Assembly (NCBI GenBank): GCA_046957575.1
Contig: JBKUOG010000005.1
Span: forward strand, 1 to 64,000
DNA length: 64,000 nt
Source: UMGS1370 sp046957575
GTDB taxonomy: Bacteria > Bacillota > Clostridia > Lachnospirales > Lachnospiraceae
Direction of reading: 5' to 3'
Shown: positions 35,896-44,827 of the stretch, piece by piece
Layout: each line of letters starts with the position of its first letter
Position numbering within the stretch: the stretch's first letter is position 1
The notes under the pieces: model-generated
Told to the model about the DNA's origin: nothing
Seen by the model: only the letters and a program-made list of their open reading frames with translations
The model's database searches: none
Translations under genes and position numbers: made by a program

Positions 35896-36603
35896 TTATC
35901 TGGTCAGATGAAGGCCCTGAGACTCGATCTTCTGCCGGATCTCATACATCTTTTGATCGGTCTGAGCAATTATCTCTGCACACTGGCGGAGTTCTTCACT
36001 GATTTCCGCCTCATTGATCACTTCTTTTTTGTACTTCAGTTGATGATCCAGACTGGCCCAAAAATCCATGGCTATAGTCCGGATCTGCACTTCTACCCGC
36101 ATTGGTTTTTTTCTGTCCGAAAAAAATACGGGAATCTCCACGATCATGTGATAGCTGCGGTAGCCGTTCTGCTTTGGATTCTTAATATAATCCTTAATAG
36201 CAATTACTTTAATGTCATCCTGGCGGATCAGCATATCCGCCACTTCATAAATGTCGTCCACAAACGAACAGATCACCCGGATACCGGCAACATCGTCCAG
36301 ATTGTCCACCATGGCTTCCAGAGAGATCGGCAGCCCCTTTCTCTGCAGCTTTTCCACAATGCTCATGGGCTTTTTTACGCGGGACTTGATCATCTCTATC
36401 GGATTTCGCTGATTTCTCACTGAAAGTTCGTCATTTAAAACCTCCAGCTTGGTCTTAACCTCCCGGATCGCACAGGTGTACATCATCATCACCTGCTGAA
36501 ATTGACGAGCCTGGCTGATCAGCATGTCCGGCACCTGTACAATGTCCGGCACCTGCACAATGGACTGCTCCAACTCACTGTTGGGGTTCATACTGATATT
36601 CAT
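35896..36603 (-). CDS. small alarmone synthetase, RelA/SpoT domain (RelQ/YjbM type)
   Basis: Single-domain (p)ppGpp synthetase of 235 residues: SRVKKPMSIVEKLQRKG, DDVAGIRVICSFVDDIYEVAD, YIKNPKQNGYRSYHMIVE and VEVQIRTIAMDFWASLDHQLKYK contain the ATP, G-loop and catalytic Glu motifs. There is no hydrolase, TGS or ACT domain. It makes alarmones in response to stress. Near the N-terminus the hexapeptide IVQVPD is repeated in tandem (two 18-bp units, about 36526-36561), a recent-looking duplication. The gene converges on the GNAT gene with 3 bases between. Confidence 0.9.
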   Translation of the reverse strand: MNISMNPNSELEQSIVQVPDIVQVPDMLISQARQFQQVMMMYTCAIREVKTKLEVLNDELSVRNQRNPIEMIKSRVKKPMSIVEKLQRKGLPISLEAMVDNLDDVAGIRVICSFVDDIYEVADMLIRQDDIKVIAIKDYIKNPKQNGYRSYHMIVEIPVFFSDRKKPMRVEVQIRTIAMDFWASLDHQLKYKKEVINEAEISEELRQCAEIIAQTDQKMYEIRQKIESQGLHLTR

Positions 36604-36627
36604 TACAACACCTCACAGTGTATTCTG

Positions 36628-37470
36628 CTATAACTTTTCTACTGCTTCTACTGCATCATCCAGCCAGGGCGCATCCACATATTCAATGCGGCCTCCGTCC
36701 ACCATTTCTGCAACCATCGGGTCAATGGGAATCCGGGCCAAAATCGAAACGCCTTCTTTTTCTGCCACTTCTTCCAGATGACTTTCCCCAAATACGTGAA
36801 TCTTTTTGCCGCAGTCCGGACAAACCAGATAACTCATATTTTCAACAACGCCTAAAATTGGAATATCCATTTTCTTTGCCATATTGACTGCCTTGGTCAC
36901 AATCATGGATACCAGTTCCTGAGGGGAAGTCACGATAATGATGCCCGCTACCGGAAGAGACTGAAAAACAGTAAGCGGCACATCTCCTGTTCCCGGAGGC
37001 ATATCCACAAACATGTAGTCAATATCCTGCCACAACGTCTCGGACCAGAACTGCTTTACTGCTCCTGCAATCACCGGACCTCTCCAGATAATCGGATCCG
37101 TATCCTTGTCCAAAAGAAGGTTGGCAGACATCACTTCCACGCCTTCTAATGACTTTGCCGGTATCATCAGGCGTCCGTCCGGAGTGGTTGCCACTCCGTC
37201 ATTAGCAATGCCAAATGCCTTTGGAATAGATGGACCGGTAATGTCTGCATCCAGTACGGCTGCGTGATATCCTTTTTTATTCATACGGGCTGCCATAAGG
37301 GATGTAATTAAGGACTTTCCAACTCCTCCCTTTCCGCTGACAATGCCAATTACTTTTTTTACGCTGCTCTCCGGAGCTAAATTTTCTAAAAAACTGGTGC
37401 GCTCTGTGGTACGGCTGCTGCAGCTTTCTCCACATGAACCGCAATCATGGTTACAAGTTTCTGCACTCAT
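36628..37470 (-). CDS. Mrp/NBP35-type Fe-S carrier ATPase
   Basis: P-loop ATPase of 280 residues: N-terminal Cys-rich CNHDCGSCGESC, deviant Walker A GIVSGKGGVGKSLITSLMA, Switch I DADITGPS, FVDMPPGTGDVPLTVFQ, and the C-terminal scaffold pair CPDCGKK. This group (ApbC/Mrp) binds and passes 4Fe-4S clusters. It lies just downstream of the folT-like gene on the same strand. Confidence 0.9.
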   Translation of the reverse strand: MSAETCNHDCGSCGESCSSRTTERTSFLENLAPESSVKKVIGIVSGKGGVGKSLITSLMAARMNKKGYHAAVLDADITGPSIPKAFGIANDGVATTPDGRLMIPAKSLEGVEVMSANLLLDKDTDPIIWRGPVIAGAVKQFWSETLWQDIDYMFVDMPPGTGDVPLTVFQSLPVAGIIIVTSPQELVSMIVTKAVNMAKKMDIPILGVVENMSYLVCPDCGKKIHVFGESHLEEVAEKEGVSILARIPIDPMVAEMVDGGRIEYVDAPWLDDAVEAVEKL

Positions 37471-37556
37471 TTAACGAATCTCCTTTCAACGCATATCTGC
37501 AAACTTTTGGATCAGAAATATGCTCCTTTGATTATATCCCTGATTCTCCAAAATGT

Positions 37557-38138
37557 CTATGCTTTTATCTGGGATCCACTCTTTGCTTTGCTGCTTCTGA
37601 CTCCTCTAAAAACCCCTGCTTTTTCTAATGCGCCAGCTACTGCAAAAAACAGCAGAGAATCTACCGGCCACATAATCATATTTTTCGTCACTCTGGCAGG
37701 CAGAAGAATCAGAAATGCTTTTCCAGTTGTCATAGACAGCCATAATGTATTCATACACAGATTGCATATCAGAATCACTGCCAGGCGAGCTGCCAGAATC
37801 CTTGGAAGGCTTAATGGTCTCTTATACCAGAATGCGCCGTAAATCACACCGGCAGTAATCGCTGTCAAGGTATATCCGAAAAAGAAACCGCCATCCGGTT
37901 TTATAAGGAATTTCAACAGATCCATAACCCCACCGAATGTTCCGCCTACTACAGGGCCGAATAAAAAGTGGACCAGTTCATTAGGAAGTCCGGATATCCC
38001 CAGCTTGAACGTTCCCAGCTTGATGGTAAACTGTTCCAGAATCATGGCCAGAGCGCCAAACATGGCGCACAGGGTAAGGGTTCTTACCTGAAATAATTCA
38101 TGATAAGAGTCGGAAAACAAAGTTGCTAATCTCTTCAT
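37557..38138 (-). CDS. folT: folate-family ECF transporter S component
   Basis: Membrane substrate-binding subunit of an energy-coupling-factor vitamin transporter, 193 residues and about six helices: AMFGALAMILEQFTIKLGTFKLGISGLPNELVHFLFGPVVGGTFGGVMDLLKFLIKPDGGFFFGYTLTAI. The pattern fits the folate-type S component. A THF riboswitch in its leader strongly supports folate as the ligand. The shared EcfAA'T module is not in the window. AGGAGG lies directly before the start region. Confidence 0.9.
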   Translation of the reverse strand: MKRLATLFSDSYHELFQVRTLTLCAMFGALAMILEQFTIKLGTFKLGISGLPNELVHFLFGPVVGGTFGGVMDLLKFLIKPDGGFFFGYTLTAITAGVIYGAFWYKRPLSLPRILAARLAVILICNLCMNTLWLSMTTGKAFLILLPARVTKNMIMWPVDSLLFFAVAGALEKAGVFRGVRSSKAKSGSQIKA

Positions 38139-38199
38139 AAAAAAATTACCTCCTTTGCAGATCTCTGACTACAATAAGGAGATAATCATCTCTCGTATT

Positions 38200-38295
38200 G
38201 CAGCGGGATGCGGATTGTGTACCGCAAGATACTCTTTTCGTCCGGCTGGCAACTCCCCGTCCATCCGGCACTTAACGCACACAAACCTACTCTGC
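38200..38295 (-). ncRNA. tetrahydrofolate (THF) riboswitch
   Basis: The minus-strand leader of folT reads GCAGAGTAGG, then GTGCGTTAAGTGCCGGATGG, later TCTTGCGGTACACAATCC and GCATCCCGCTGC. GAGUAG, GCGUUAAGUG, GGAUGG and the closing GCAUCCCGCU match the THF riboswitch consensus as I know it, with a P1 formed by GCAG/CTGC. Downstream (38139-38199) an anti-Shine-Dalgarno segment (TCTCCTTATTGTAG) can compete for the AAAGGAGG ribosome site, so translation control is likely. Confidence 0.88.
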
Positions 38296-38337
38296 TTTTT
38301 ATAAAATTTTATGGAGCACTGCTCCGGCTACTGCTTT

Positions 38338-38380
38338 ATTATACATCACTTCCCAAAATTTGCAAGGAAATTTTGGGAAG
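38338..38380 (-). promoter_or_regulatory. folT promoter overlapping an 11-bp inverted repeat
   Basis: Minus-strand -35 TTGCAA (38360-38365), 16-base spacer, -10 TATAAT (38338-38343). The -35 lies in the loop of a perfect inverted repeat CTTCCCAAAAT/ATTTTGGGAAG (38349-38359 and 38370-38380) just past the PAP2 stop. The repeat could be a terminator stem for the upstream gene or an operator. Confidence 0.6.
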
Positions 38381-38389
38381 CACTTCTTG

Positions 38390-38923
38390 TCAGCCTGTCT
38401 CTGCCCCCTGGTTCTGTCTTCCTGCCCGATCCTCCAGCCATTTGTGCACCAAAACCGCAATCAGTATTCCAAGCAGGCTTCCAGCCAGCACATCTGACGG
38501 AAAATGAACAAACAAGTACATTCTGGAGCATGCAATCAAAACTGCCAGAATCACCGCTGCAATTCCCCATTTTTTATGATATAAAAAAATGCTGACTGCT
38601 CCTTCAAAGCTTGCCAGGCTGTGTCCGGAAGGGAAGGAATAATCTGTCGGGCTTTTGATTAAAAGCGGTACCGCTTGGTCCAGCCAACATGGCCGCTGTC
38701 TGGCCACTGCATTTTTCAAAATCAGATTCCCCAAAATAAATCCGACAGCCAGGGAAATAAGGACTGCTGCCCCTGTCTTTCTGGTTTTCGGAACTGCTAA
38801 AAGAACTGCCCCCAAAGCAATCCAAAACCAGCCGCCGTCTCCTAAAAACGTAATTGCTGTCATGAATTCGTCCAGCCCAGGACTCCTAAACTGCTGAATC
38901 CAATACAAAAATTGAAACTCCAT
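38390..38923 (-). CDS. PAP2-family membrane phosphatase
   Basis: Integral membrane phosphatase of 177 residues with the three PAP2 motifs: KNAVARQRP (C1), PSGHS (C2) and SRMYLFVHFPSDVLAG (C3). Such proteins usually dephosphorylate undecaprenyl diphosphate or phosphatidic acid/PGP at the outer face of the membrane. Which of these applies is not decidable here. It is preceded at 22 bases by the Sfp-type transferase gene. Confidence 0.88.
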   Translation of the reverse strand: MEFQFLYWIQQFRSPGLDEFMTAITFLGDGGWFWIALGAVLLAVPKTRKTGAAVLISLAVGFILGNLILKNAVARQRPCWLDQAVPLLIKSPTDYSFPSGHSLASFEGAVSIFLYHKKWGIAAVILAVLIACSRMYLFVHFPSDVLAGSLLGILIAVLVHKWLEDRAGRQNQGAETG

Positions 38924-38944
38924 TCTATCGTTCTCCTGTACGTT

Positions 38945-39625
38945 TTATTGCCACAATACTTCTTCCAAAACTGGAACTTCCGTCTTGGCAGAGACTTCTG
39001 TGCATACTGCCAGATGGTATCCTTCTTTTGGATGGAATAAAAAACATTCATACGCTTGGCGCACCCCTTGCTCATAAATCCAGTATCTTCCTTTTTCCAG
39101 ACGCACAGAAAAGCTGGAGGGCGATTTTGCAAATCCGGTTCCCACTGCTTTCATATAGCTTTCCTTTAATACCCAAACATCAAAAAAGGCTCTGTCCGGC
39201 TGTTTGGACTTTTCTATTATCTGCCTTTCTTCTTCTGAAAAAAAACGCATTACGCCTGGACGAATCGTGTCCCTTTTTTTTTCTATGTCAATACCTGCCG
39301 GGCGATCGCTGATCACGCAGGCCGCATAATCAGCGGAATGAGACAAGTTATAGTGGAGTGTTTCACCTTCTGGCTGTAAAATCCCTGTCTGATTTGGCTT
39401 TAAAAAGGGTTTGCCATGCTCCCCAGTCCCAAATTCTGCAGGAGGAACAAATTCCTTAAACTGATGCTTCAGTCCATAATTGAGCAGCAGTTCCGCCCCT
39501 GCCGAGCGTGCTTTATCCAGTGTATGGGCATACCGTTCCAGACGTTTCTGCCGCTCTTTGGAAATCGGATAATCTTCCCAGGGCGGACACAAAACAGAAA
39601 TATTACCATAATAGCAATTTAACAT
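38945..39625 (-). CDS. 4'-phosphopantetheinyl transferase, Sfp type
   Basis: Transfers phosphopantetheine from CoA to carrier proteins. The 226-residue protein has the conserved pieces GEHGKPFL, YNLSHSADYAACVISDRPAGIDIEKKRD (Mg-binding D-x-E) and FFDVWVLKESYMKAVGTGF. It belongs to the larger Sfp class used for peptide or polyketide synthases, sometimes also for fatty-acid ACP. No NRPS/PKS is in the window. The ATG at 39625 is favoured, six bases after AGGA; an ATG two codons upstream is possible. Confidence 0.88.
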   Translation of the reverse strand: MLNCYYGNISVLCPPWEDYPISKERQKRLERYAHTLDKARSAGAELLLNYGLKHQFKEFVPPAEFGTGEHGKPFLKPNQTGILQPEGETLHYNLSHSADYAACVISDRPAGIDIEKKRDTIRPGVMRFFSEEERQIIEKSKQPDRAFFDVWVLKESYMKAVGTGFAKSPSSFSVRLEKGRYWIYEQGVRQAYECFLFHPKEGYHLAVCTEVSAKTEVPVLEEVLWQ

Positions 39626-39660
39626 AATCATTCCTACACAAATAATAAGACGTTGGGTTC

Positions 39661-39689
39661 AAAAAGAGCCAGCGCTTAAACGCTGACTC
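39661..39689 (-). terminator. terminator of the HPr gene
   Basis: Minus-strand GAGTCAGCG (39681-39689) pairs with CGCTGGCTC (39666-39674), followed by TTTTT. It lies about 35 bases past the stop. Confidence 0.88.
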
Positions 39690-39722
39690 TCATCTCTGTG
39701 TTTTGATTTTCGAGAAACAGGA

Positions 39723-39989
39723 TTACATCTCGCCTAAACCAGACTCAATTGCCTTGGTTAAAGTATCCATAGCCTCTGCTTCATCCTCACCGTCACAGAT
39801 CAGGTTAATCTCGGTGCCGCACTTAATACCTGCTGCCATCACATTTAAAACGCTCTTGGCAACAATTCTCTTCTCTCCGCACTCAATAATAACATCACAT
39901 TTGAACTTCATAGCGGTCTGAGATAATACGCCTGCTGGTCTCAAATGTAAGCCAGATGGGTTTACTACAGTTAAAGTCTTACTTAACAT
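39723..39989 (-). CDS. ptsH: HPr-family phosphocarrier protein
   Basis: The 88-residue protein keeps the active-site His15 (SGLHLRPAG, with Leu instead of the usual Ala next to it), Arg17 and Ser46 (KSVLNVMAAG), so both PEP-dependent transfer and HPr-kinase regulation are possible. It acts in the cytosol between enzyme I and sugar-specific EII proteins and, in Firmicutes, in catabolite control with CcpA. It stands alone with its own terminator and is not next to ptsI. Confidence 0.9.
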   Translation of the reverse strand: MLSKTLTVVNPSGLHLRPAGVLSQTAMKFKCDVIIECGEKRIVAKSVLNVMAAGIKCGTEINLICDGEDEAEAMDTLTKAIESGLGEM

Positions 39990-40082
39990 ACCTGCACTCT
40001 CCTCGTCTCTTTATTCTATTGAAATTCAGAACCTCTTTCTCTGAACATTCTAGTTAAATTTTAGTACATCTCACCAAAACTG

Positions 40083-40700
40083 TCAAGCATTATCCCGGAT
40101 AGAATACACACACCCGCAGTAGTCCTGCCGGTACAGTCCATACTCCTTAGACAGCTCAATGGAACGCTTATAGCCGTTCTTTTTCTTGAAATCTGACGGC
40201 AGAAAAGCCACGCCGTACTCCTGTTTTAGCTGCTCTCCTATCTCGTTCAGCTTGTCTGCCCGTTTTAGGGGACTAATCGTCAGCGTAGTGGTAAAGTAAT
40301 CATATCCCAGTTTTGCTGCCAGCATTGCCGCTTCTCTAAGTCTTAGTTCATAGCAGCGCAAACATCTCTCTCCGCCTTCCGGTTCCTTTTCGTATCCCTT
40401 GGCAATCTGATAAAACCTTTCCGGCTCATAGGGCGCTGCAATCAGATCCACCGGATGAGAAAACTTCATGGCATCGATCAGATGCCTCTCTTCCTCCACC
40501 CGTTTTTCATACTCCTCTGCTGGAAAAATATTGGGATTATAGTAATATACCGTAATTTCAAAATACTGGGACAAATATTCCAGTACATAACTGCTGCATG
40601 GAGCACAGCAGCTATGCAAAAACAGGCGGGGCACTTTCTCCTCCGCCTGAAATTCTGCCAGAATCCTATCCAGTTCTTTCTGATAGTTTCTCTGATTCAT
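40083..40700 (-). CDS. queH: epoxyqueuosine reductase QueH
   Basis: A 205-residue protein of the QueH (formerly DUF208) family, which does the last step of queuosine synthesis in tRNA. Conserved cysteines: LHSCCAPCSSYVLEYL, GGERCLRCYELRL and DYCGCVYS, binding an Fe-S cluster and a second metal. Other motifs are YYYNPNIFP and FTTTLTISPLKRAD. It is directly downstream of rpoD, 26 bases away. Confidence 0.92.
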   Translation of the reverse strand: MNQRNYQKELDRILAEFQAEEKVPRLFLHSCCAPCSSYVLEYLSQYFEITVYYYNPNIFPAEEYEKRVEEERHLIDAMKFSHPVDLIAAPYEPERFYQIAKGYEKEPEGGERCLRCYELRLREAAMLAAKLGYDYFTTTLTISPLKRADKLNEIGEQLKQEYGVAFLPSDFKKKNGYKRSIELSKEYGLYRQDYCGCVYSIRDNA

Positions 40701-40726
40701 AATTTAATCCAAACCGCTGCCCTTTC

Positions 40727-41851
40727 TTACAGGAAATCACGAATACGCTTACTGCGGACCGGATTTCTCAATTTGCGCAGAGCCTTGGCCTCAATCTGAC
40801 GGATACGTTCGCGGGTTACATTAAATTCTTTGCCCACTTCCTCAAGAGTCCTGGGATGGCCATCTTCCAGACCAAAGCGCAGTACAATTACCTGGCGTTC
40901 TCTTTCCTTCAGATCTCCAAGCAGCGCGTCAATATGTTCTCTCAACATAACAGACTCTACATTGCCCTCAGGAGTGACTACATTGGAATCCGCCACGAAA
41001 TCCCCCAAGTTTGAGTCGTCTTCCTCGCCGATAGGAGTCTCTAAGGATGCTGGTTCTCTGGCAATCTGCATAATCTCCATTACTTTATCCTCTGACATCT
41101 CCAAAGCATCTGCAAGTTCTGTCACAGACGGCTCATATCCCAGTTCCAGGGTCAGCTTTCTCTGCATCTTGGACATCTTGTTAATTGTTTCTACCATATG
41201 CACCGGAACCCGAATGGTTCTGGCCTGATCCGCCAGAGCCCGGGTAACGGACTGGCGAATCCACCAGGTCGCATATGTACTTAGCTTATAACCTTTTGTA
41301 TAATCAAATTTTTCCACTCCCTTGATCAATCCCAGATTGCCCTCCTGGACCAAGTCAAGGAAACTCATTCCTCTGCCTGTATAACGTTTTGCAATGCTGA
41401 CTACGAGACGTAAGTTGGCCTCAATCAGGCGCTCTTTTGCGTATTCATCGCCCTCTGCTTTTCTCTTTGCCAGACGCAGCTCTTCATCCGCGCTTAATAG
41501 AGGAACCGTACCAATCTCCTTTAAGTACATCCGGACCGGATCCTCTGTACCAATGCCTTCTAACAGATCTACGGCGTCAATATCAATGTCATCATCCTCG
41601 CCGTCTTTCATAAAACTGTCGTCCAAATCGTCAAGCAGGAGGGAATCATCATTTAGCATCACATCATCAATTACCGGGACCACATCCACACCGCGGCCCT
41701 CAAGGTACGAATAAATCTGATCCATCTGCTCCGGATTCAGGCTGTCTCCTGCAAAGAAATCATTGATTTCTCCGGCATCCAAAGTATTATGCCTGGACTT
41801 TGCATACTCCAGAAGTTTTTCCAGTTTTTGTAAAAAATCTTTTTTCTCCAC
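40727..41851 (-). CDS. rpoD: primary sigma factor RpoD (sigma A)
   Basis: Housekeeping sigma factor of 374 residues: an acidic N-terminal region 1.1, region 1.2 EDPVRMYLKEIGTVPLL, region 2 AKRYTGRGMSFLDLVQEGNLGLIKGVEKFDYTKGYKLSTYATWWIRQSVTRALADQ, region 3 and region 4.2 HPRTLEEVGKEFNVTRERIRQIEAKALRKLR. Compact size and motifs match Firmicute SigA. dnaG, often its upstream partner, is not present here. Confidence 0.97.
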   Translation of the reverse strand: MEKKDFLQKLEKLLEYAKSRHNTLDAGEINDFFAGDSLNPEQMDQIYSYLEGRGVDVVPVIDDVMLNDDSLLLDDLDDSFMKDGEDDDIDIDAVDLLEGIGTEDPVRMYLKEIGTVPLLSADEELRLAKRKAEGDEYAKERLIEANLRLVVSIAKRYTGRGMSFLDLVQEGNLGLIKGVEKFDYTKGYKLSTYATWWIRQSVTRALADQARTIRVPVHMVETINKMSKMQRKLTLELGYEPSVTELADALEMSEDKVMEIMQIAREPASLETPIGEEDDSNLGDFVADSNVVTPEGNVESVMLREHIDALLGDLKERERQVIVLRFGLEDGHPRTLEEVGKEFNVTRERIRQIEAKALRKLRNPVRSKRIRDFL

Positions 41852-41967
41852 CTGGTAACGTCCTTTCAGTTAGCTGTAAACTAATTGCTCTAAACAACTT
41901 TTTAGTATATAGGAAAAATCTTTATTTTTCAACATCTATTTTGTATTTTATGTAACTTTATAAAGAA

Positions 41968-42870
41968 TTATGACTCATTTTGTCCGGAAATTAAAATTTC
42001 CAGTCGTTTTTCCAGGTTTTTCATCGAAATATCTGTTTTACTGCCGCCAAATTCGCCGTCCAGCACCCAGTCAACAGGGGTTTTTGACACCACCCGGATC
42101 TGCCTGGTTTTAAACTTGTAAACATAGTCATTAAGTTCTTCTTTCAGAAACATATACGAGATAATATTGCTTAAATCTTTTGGAGTTTTGGGAGTGCGGA
42201 TTAAAAGGACTTCAAACAGACCGTCATTTAATGCAACTGGCTGGGTTACCAATCCCTTAAAACCGCCTACGCTGATGGTGTTGGTCACCATACCGAATAT
42301 AAATTCATCCTCCAGCACCATCTCATCGCACTCAATCCTGCAGAAATAGCTTTTTAAAGAAGCCAGACTCTTGACTCCCTCCAGCATATAAGCCTGATGG
42401 CCCAGAAGATTTTTCTTATCCTGAGGCGTCTGGTAAGAGATCTCTGTAAATGCTCCAAATGCTGCAATATATATAAAATACTGTTCCTTTCCAAACTGGC
42501 CAATATCTATTGCAAAAGGAGTTCCTTCTGTGACTTCCCTTGCCGCATCCAGCATCTTTTTAGGAAGCATCAGGCTGGAAGCAAAATCATTGGTGGAGCC
42601 AGCCGGAATATATCCCAGAAGCGGCGGCTTCTCCAAAGTCAGAAGTCCCGAAACAGTTTCGTTCAAGGTTCCGTCTCCTCCGCTGCACACTACCACAGAC
42701 GCATCCTTTCCAAAATGCTCTGCAGCGCTTTTTGCATCCCCCTGACACTGGGTAATATGAATTTGAACCTGAAACCCTGCTTTTGCGAAAATATCCAGAA
42801 TATCAATTAGCTTACTCCGTATCTGTTCCCTTCCGGAGCAGGGATTTACGATAAAAAGGAGCTTCTCCAT
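41968..42870 (-). CDS. diacylglycerol/lipid kinase, DagK/YegS family
   Basis: A 300-residue lipid kinase with the nucleotide motif VVVCSGGDGTLNETVSGLL, the P-loop-like start LLFIVNPCSGREQ, and LGYIPAGSTNDFASSL. It phosphorylates diacylglycerol or a related lipid at the membrane. The ATG at 42870 is preceded by AAAGGAGA. It lies 22 bases downstream of mutY. Confidence 0.9.
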   Translation of the reverse strand: MEKLLFIVNPCSGREQIRSKLIDILDIFAKAGFQVQIHITQCQGDAKSAAEHFGKDASVVVCSGGDGTLNETVSGLLTLEKPPLLGYIPAGSTNDFASSLMLPKKMLDAAREVTEGTPFAIDIGQFGKEQYFIYIAAFGAFTEISYQTPQDKKNLLGHQAYMLEGVKSLASLKSYFCRIECDEMVLEDEFIFGMVTNTISVGGFKGLVTQPVALNDGLFEVLLIRTPKTPKDLSNIISYMFLKEELNDYVYKFKTRQIRVVSKTPVDWVLDGEFGGSKTDISMKNLEKRLEILISGQNES

Positions 42871-42892
42871 TTTTCTCTCCTTTCTCATTGTT

Positions 42893-44023
42893 TCACATGA
42901 TTAATTTCTTATACGCCGAAAATGCATTTGGAAGAGGATATTTTTCTTTTAACTCCCTTTTATCTGCAAAAATCAGTTCCCCCTCTTCTCCTGCATCCGG
43001 CTCTATCTGAATCCGGTATCCGGACATGTCCCACTCTACATGGGAAAAAATATGCCTGGCTTCTGGCAGTTTTTCTATGGAAAGGACATCTTCTTCCTTC
43101 AGACCAAACAATTCCAGGGCTTTCTCTTTTCCAAGCCGTCCCTCTGCATTGGGAAGTTCATACAGAGAAGCTAACAGTCCAAGCGGCGGACGTTTTCTCA
43201 AAGCTATCTTCCCCGCTCTGTCCAGAATCACCACTGTCCGCTCTTCTTTTTTCCGCTGCTTTTTCGGCGCTTTATAAGGAATCTCTTTCCAGAGCCCGTC
43301 TCTTCTTGTCTTACACAGAAACGCTAAAGGGCATACCAGACATTTAGGTTCTCCGCCCGGCACACAGACCAGAGCCCCAATTTCAATGAGCGCCTGATTA
43401 AACTCTCCTGGACAGCTGGGAATCATTGTCTTTTTTAGCAGGGTTTCCACCTGCTTTTTAAAAGCCGGTTTGGTAATGTCTTCCCTGGCTTCCAGAACTC
43501 TGGAAATAACCCTTAAAACATTGCCGTCTACTGCCGGCACCGGAACAGAAAATGCAATCGAAGCAATGGCGCCTGCCGTATAGCTTCCAATCCCCGGAAG
43601 TTTTAAAATTGCTTCAAAATCTTCTGGCATCCTGCCGTCATACTGTTCCATCAGCTCCCTGGCACATTTTTGTAAATTTTTTGCCCTGCTGTAATACCCA
43701 AGACCTTCCCACAGCTTTAACAGTTTTTCCTCCGGTGCTTCTGCCAGACTTTTGATATCCGGGAATTCTTCCAAAAACCGGTAAAAGTAAGGTTTCACCG
43801 CCTCCACCCTGGTCTGCTGAAGCATAATCTCTGAAAGCCAAATCCGGTAAGGGTCCCTGTTCTCCCGCCAGGGAAGTTTCCTGGCATTTTCTCTGTACCA
43901 TTCCAAAAGCGGTTCCCGAAAAGCCAGAATCCGGCTTTCTGCAGAGAGTTCCTCTTCTCTTTCCTGGCGCTTTTCCAGGGTCTTAAGACTGCCGTAAAGA
44001 CCATTTAACCAGTTCTCAGACAT
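42893..44023 (-). CDS. mutY: A/G-specific adenine DNA glycosylase
   Basis: Removes adenine opposite 8-oxoguanine. The 376-residue protein has RIWLSEIMLQQTRVEAVKPYF (catalytic Glu), HhH motif LPGIGSYTAGAIASIAF with Asp in VPAVDGNVLRV, the 4Fe-4S loop CVPGGEPKCLVCPLAFLC and a C-terminal NUDIX-like 8-oxoG recognition domain from about residue 240. The ATG at 44023 has GGGGAG nine bases upstream. It overlaps birA by 8 bases. Confidence 0.94.
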   Translation of the reverse strand: MSENWLNGLYGSLKTLEKRQEREEELSAESRILAFREPLLEWYRENARKLPWRENRDPYRIWLSEIMLQQTRVEAVKPYFYRFLEEFPDIKSLAEAPEEKLLKLWEGLGYYSRAKNLQKCARELMEQYDGRMPEDFEAILKLPGIGSYTAGAIASIAFSVPVPAVDGNVLRVISRVLEAREDITKPAFKKQVETLLKKTMIPSCPGEFNQALIEIGALVCVPGGEPKCLVCPLAFLCKTRRDGLWKEIPYKAPKKQRKKEERTVVILDRAGKIALRKRPPLGLLASLYELPNAEGRLGKEKALELFGLKEEDVLSIEKLPEARHIFSHVEWDMSGYRIQIEPDAGEEGELIFADKRELKEKYPLPNAFSAYKKLIM

Positions 44024-44819
44024 ATCCATACACTCCCCTTACAGACACTTCCCCTGAAATCACCCGTTTTTGCTGTCCATTCGGAAGATCCACAAGCAAT
44101 TCTCCTTCGGTATGAATCCCTCTGCAGATTCCGGAATAGGATTCGGATGGCCCAAGGACTGTTACCTGACGGCCTAGATTGATCAGTCTGGAATCATATT
44201 CTTCTTTTAGAAGGCTTAAATCCAGAGTTTCTAAAAACTTTTTATAGTATTCTTCAAAGGCTGACATGATATTTGCTATGACCTTTGCCCTGTCTACTTT
44301 TTCTCCCTTTTCCAGATATAACGAAGTCGCTGTCTCTCTGATTTCTTCCGGAAATTCTGTCATATTGGCATTCACACCGATTCCCACAATCACATATTCC
44401 GGCTGATTTTCCCGACTTCTCATCTCTGTCAGAATCCCGCAGATTTTCTTCTGGCCCATTACCAGATCGTTCGGCCATTTTATCGAAGAAACAAGCCCCG
44501 CCTCTTCTTGAATCCCTTTCTGTACCGCCAGTGCTGCCACAAGGGTCAGCATGGACGCCTTATCAGCTGGAATATCCGGACGCAGCAGCAGACTCATCCA
44601 TATTCCGGTTCCAGACGGTGACACCCAGCTCCGTCCCCGTCTTCCTTTTCCAGCCCATTGGCGTTCCGCCGCTACAAGTGTACCCTCCGGCCAGCCTTGC
44701 GCAGCCAGATTGGCGCACTGAATATTGGTCGAGTCCGTTTCTTCCAGCACCAGAACTGATTTTCCTGCCCAGTTTCCTGTCAGCTTTTCTAAAATCTGCT
44801 CCTTAGTCAGCATCTCCAT
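44016..44819 (-). CDS. birA: biotin--[acetyl-CoA-carboxylase] ligase
   Basis: Attaches biotin to carboxylase carrier domains. The 267-residue protein has VLEETDSTNIQCANLA, AAERQWAGKGRRGRSWVSPSGTGIWMSLLLRP (biotinyl-AMP site) and SIKWPNDLVMGQKKICGILTEMR. There is no N-terminal helix-turn-helix, so it is the ligase-only class and not a biotin repressor. The start is uncertain: ATG at 44819 is 10 bases from GGAGGT, while ATGs at 44828 and 44837 are closer or overlap it. Confidence 0.93.
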   Translation of the reverse strand: MEMLTKEQILEKLTGNWAGKSVLVLEETDSTNIQCANLAAQGWPEGTLVAAERQWAGKGRRGRSWVSPSGTGIWMSLLLRPDIPADKASMLTLVAALAVQKGIQEEAGLVSSIKWPNDLVMGQKKICGILTEMRSRENQPEYVIVGIGVNANMTEFPEEIRETATSLYLEKGEKVDRAKVIANIMSAFEEYYKKFLETLDLSLLKEEYDSRLINLGRQVTVLGPSESYSGICRGIHTEGELLVDLPNGQQKRVISGEVSVRGVYGYV

Positions 44820-44827
44820 GTTGCTCA

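Noticed and set aside
39723..39989. HPr lacking the regulatory Ser46
   Set aside because: Careful counting places Ser at 46 in AKSVLNVM, and His15 is also present, so this is a normal HPr.
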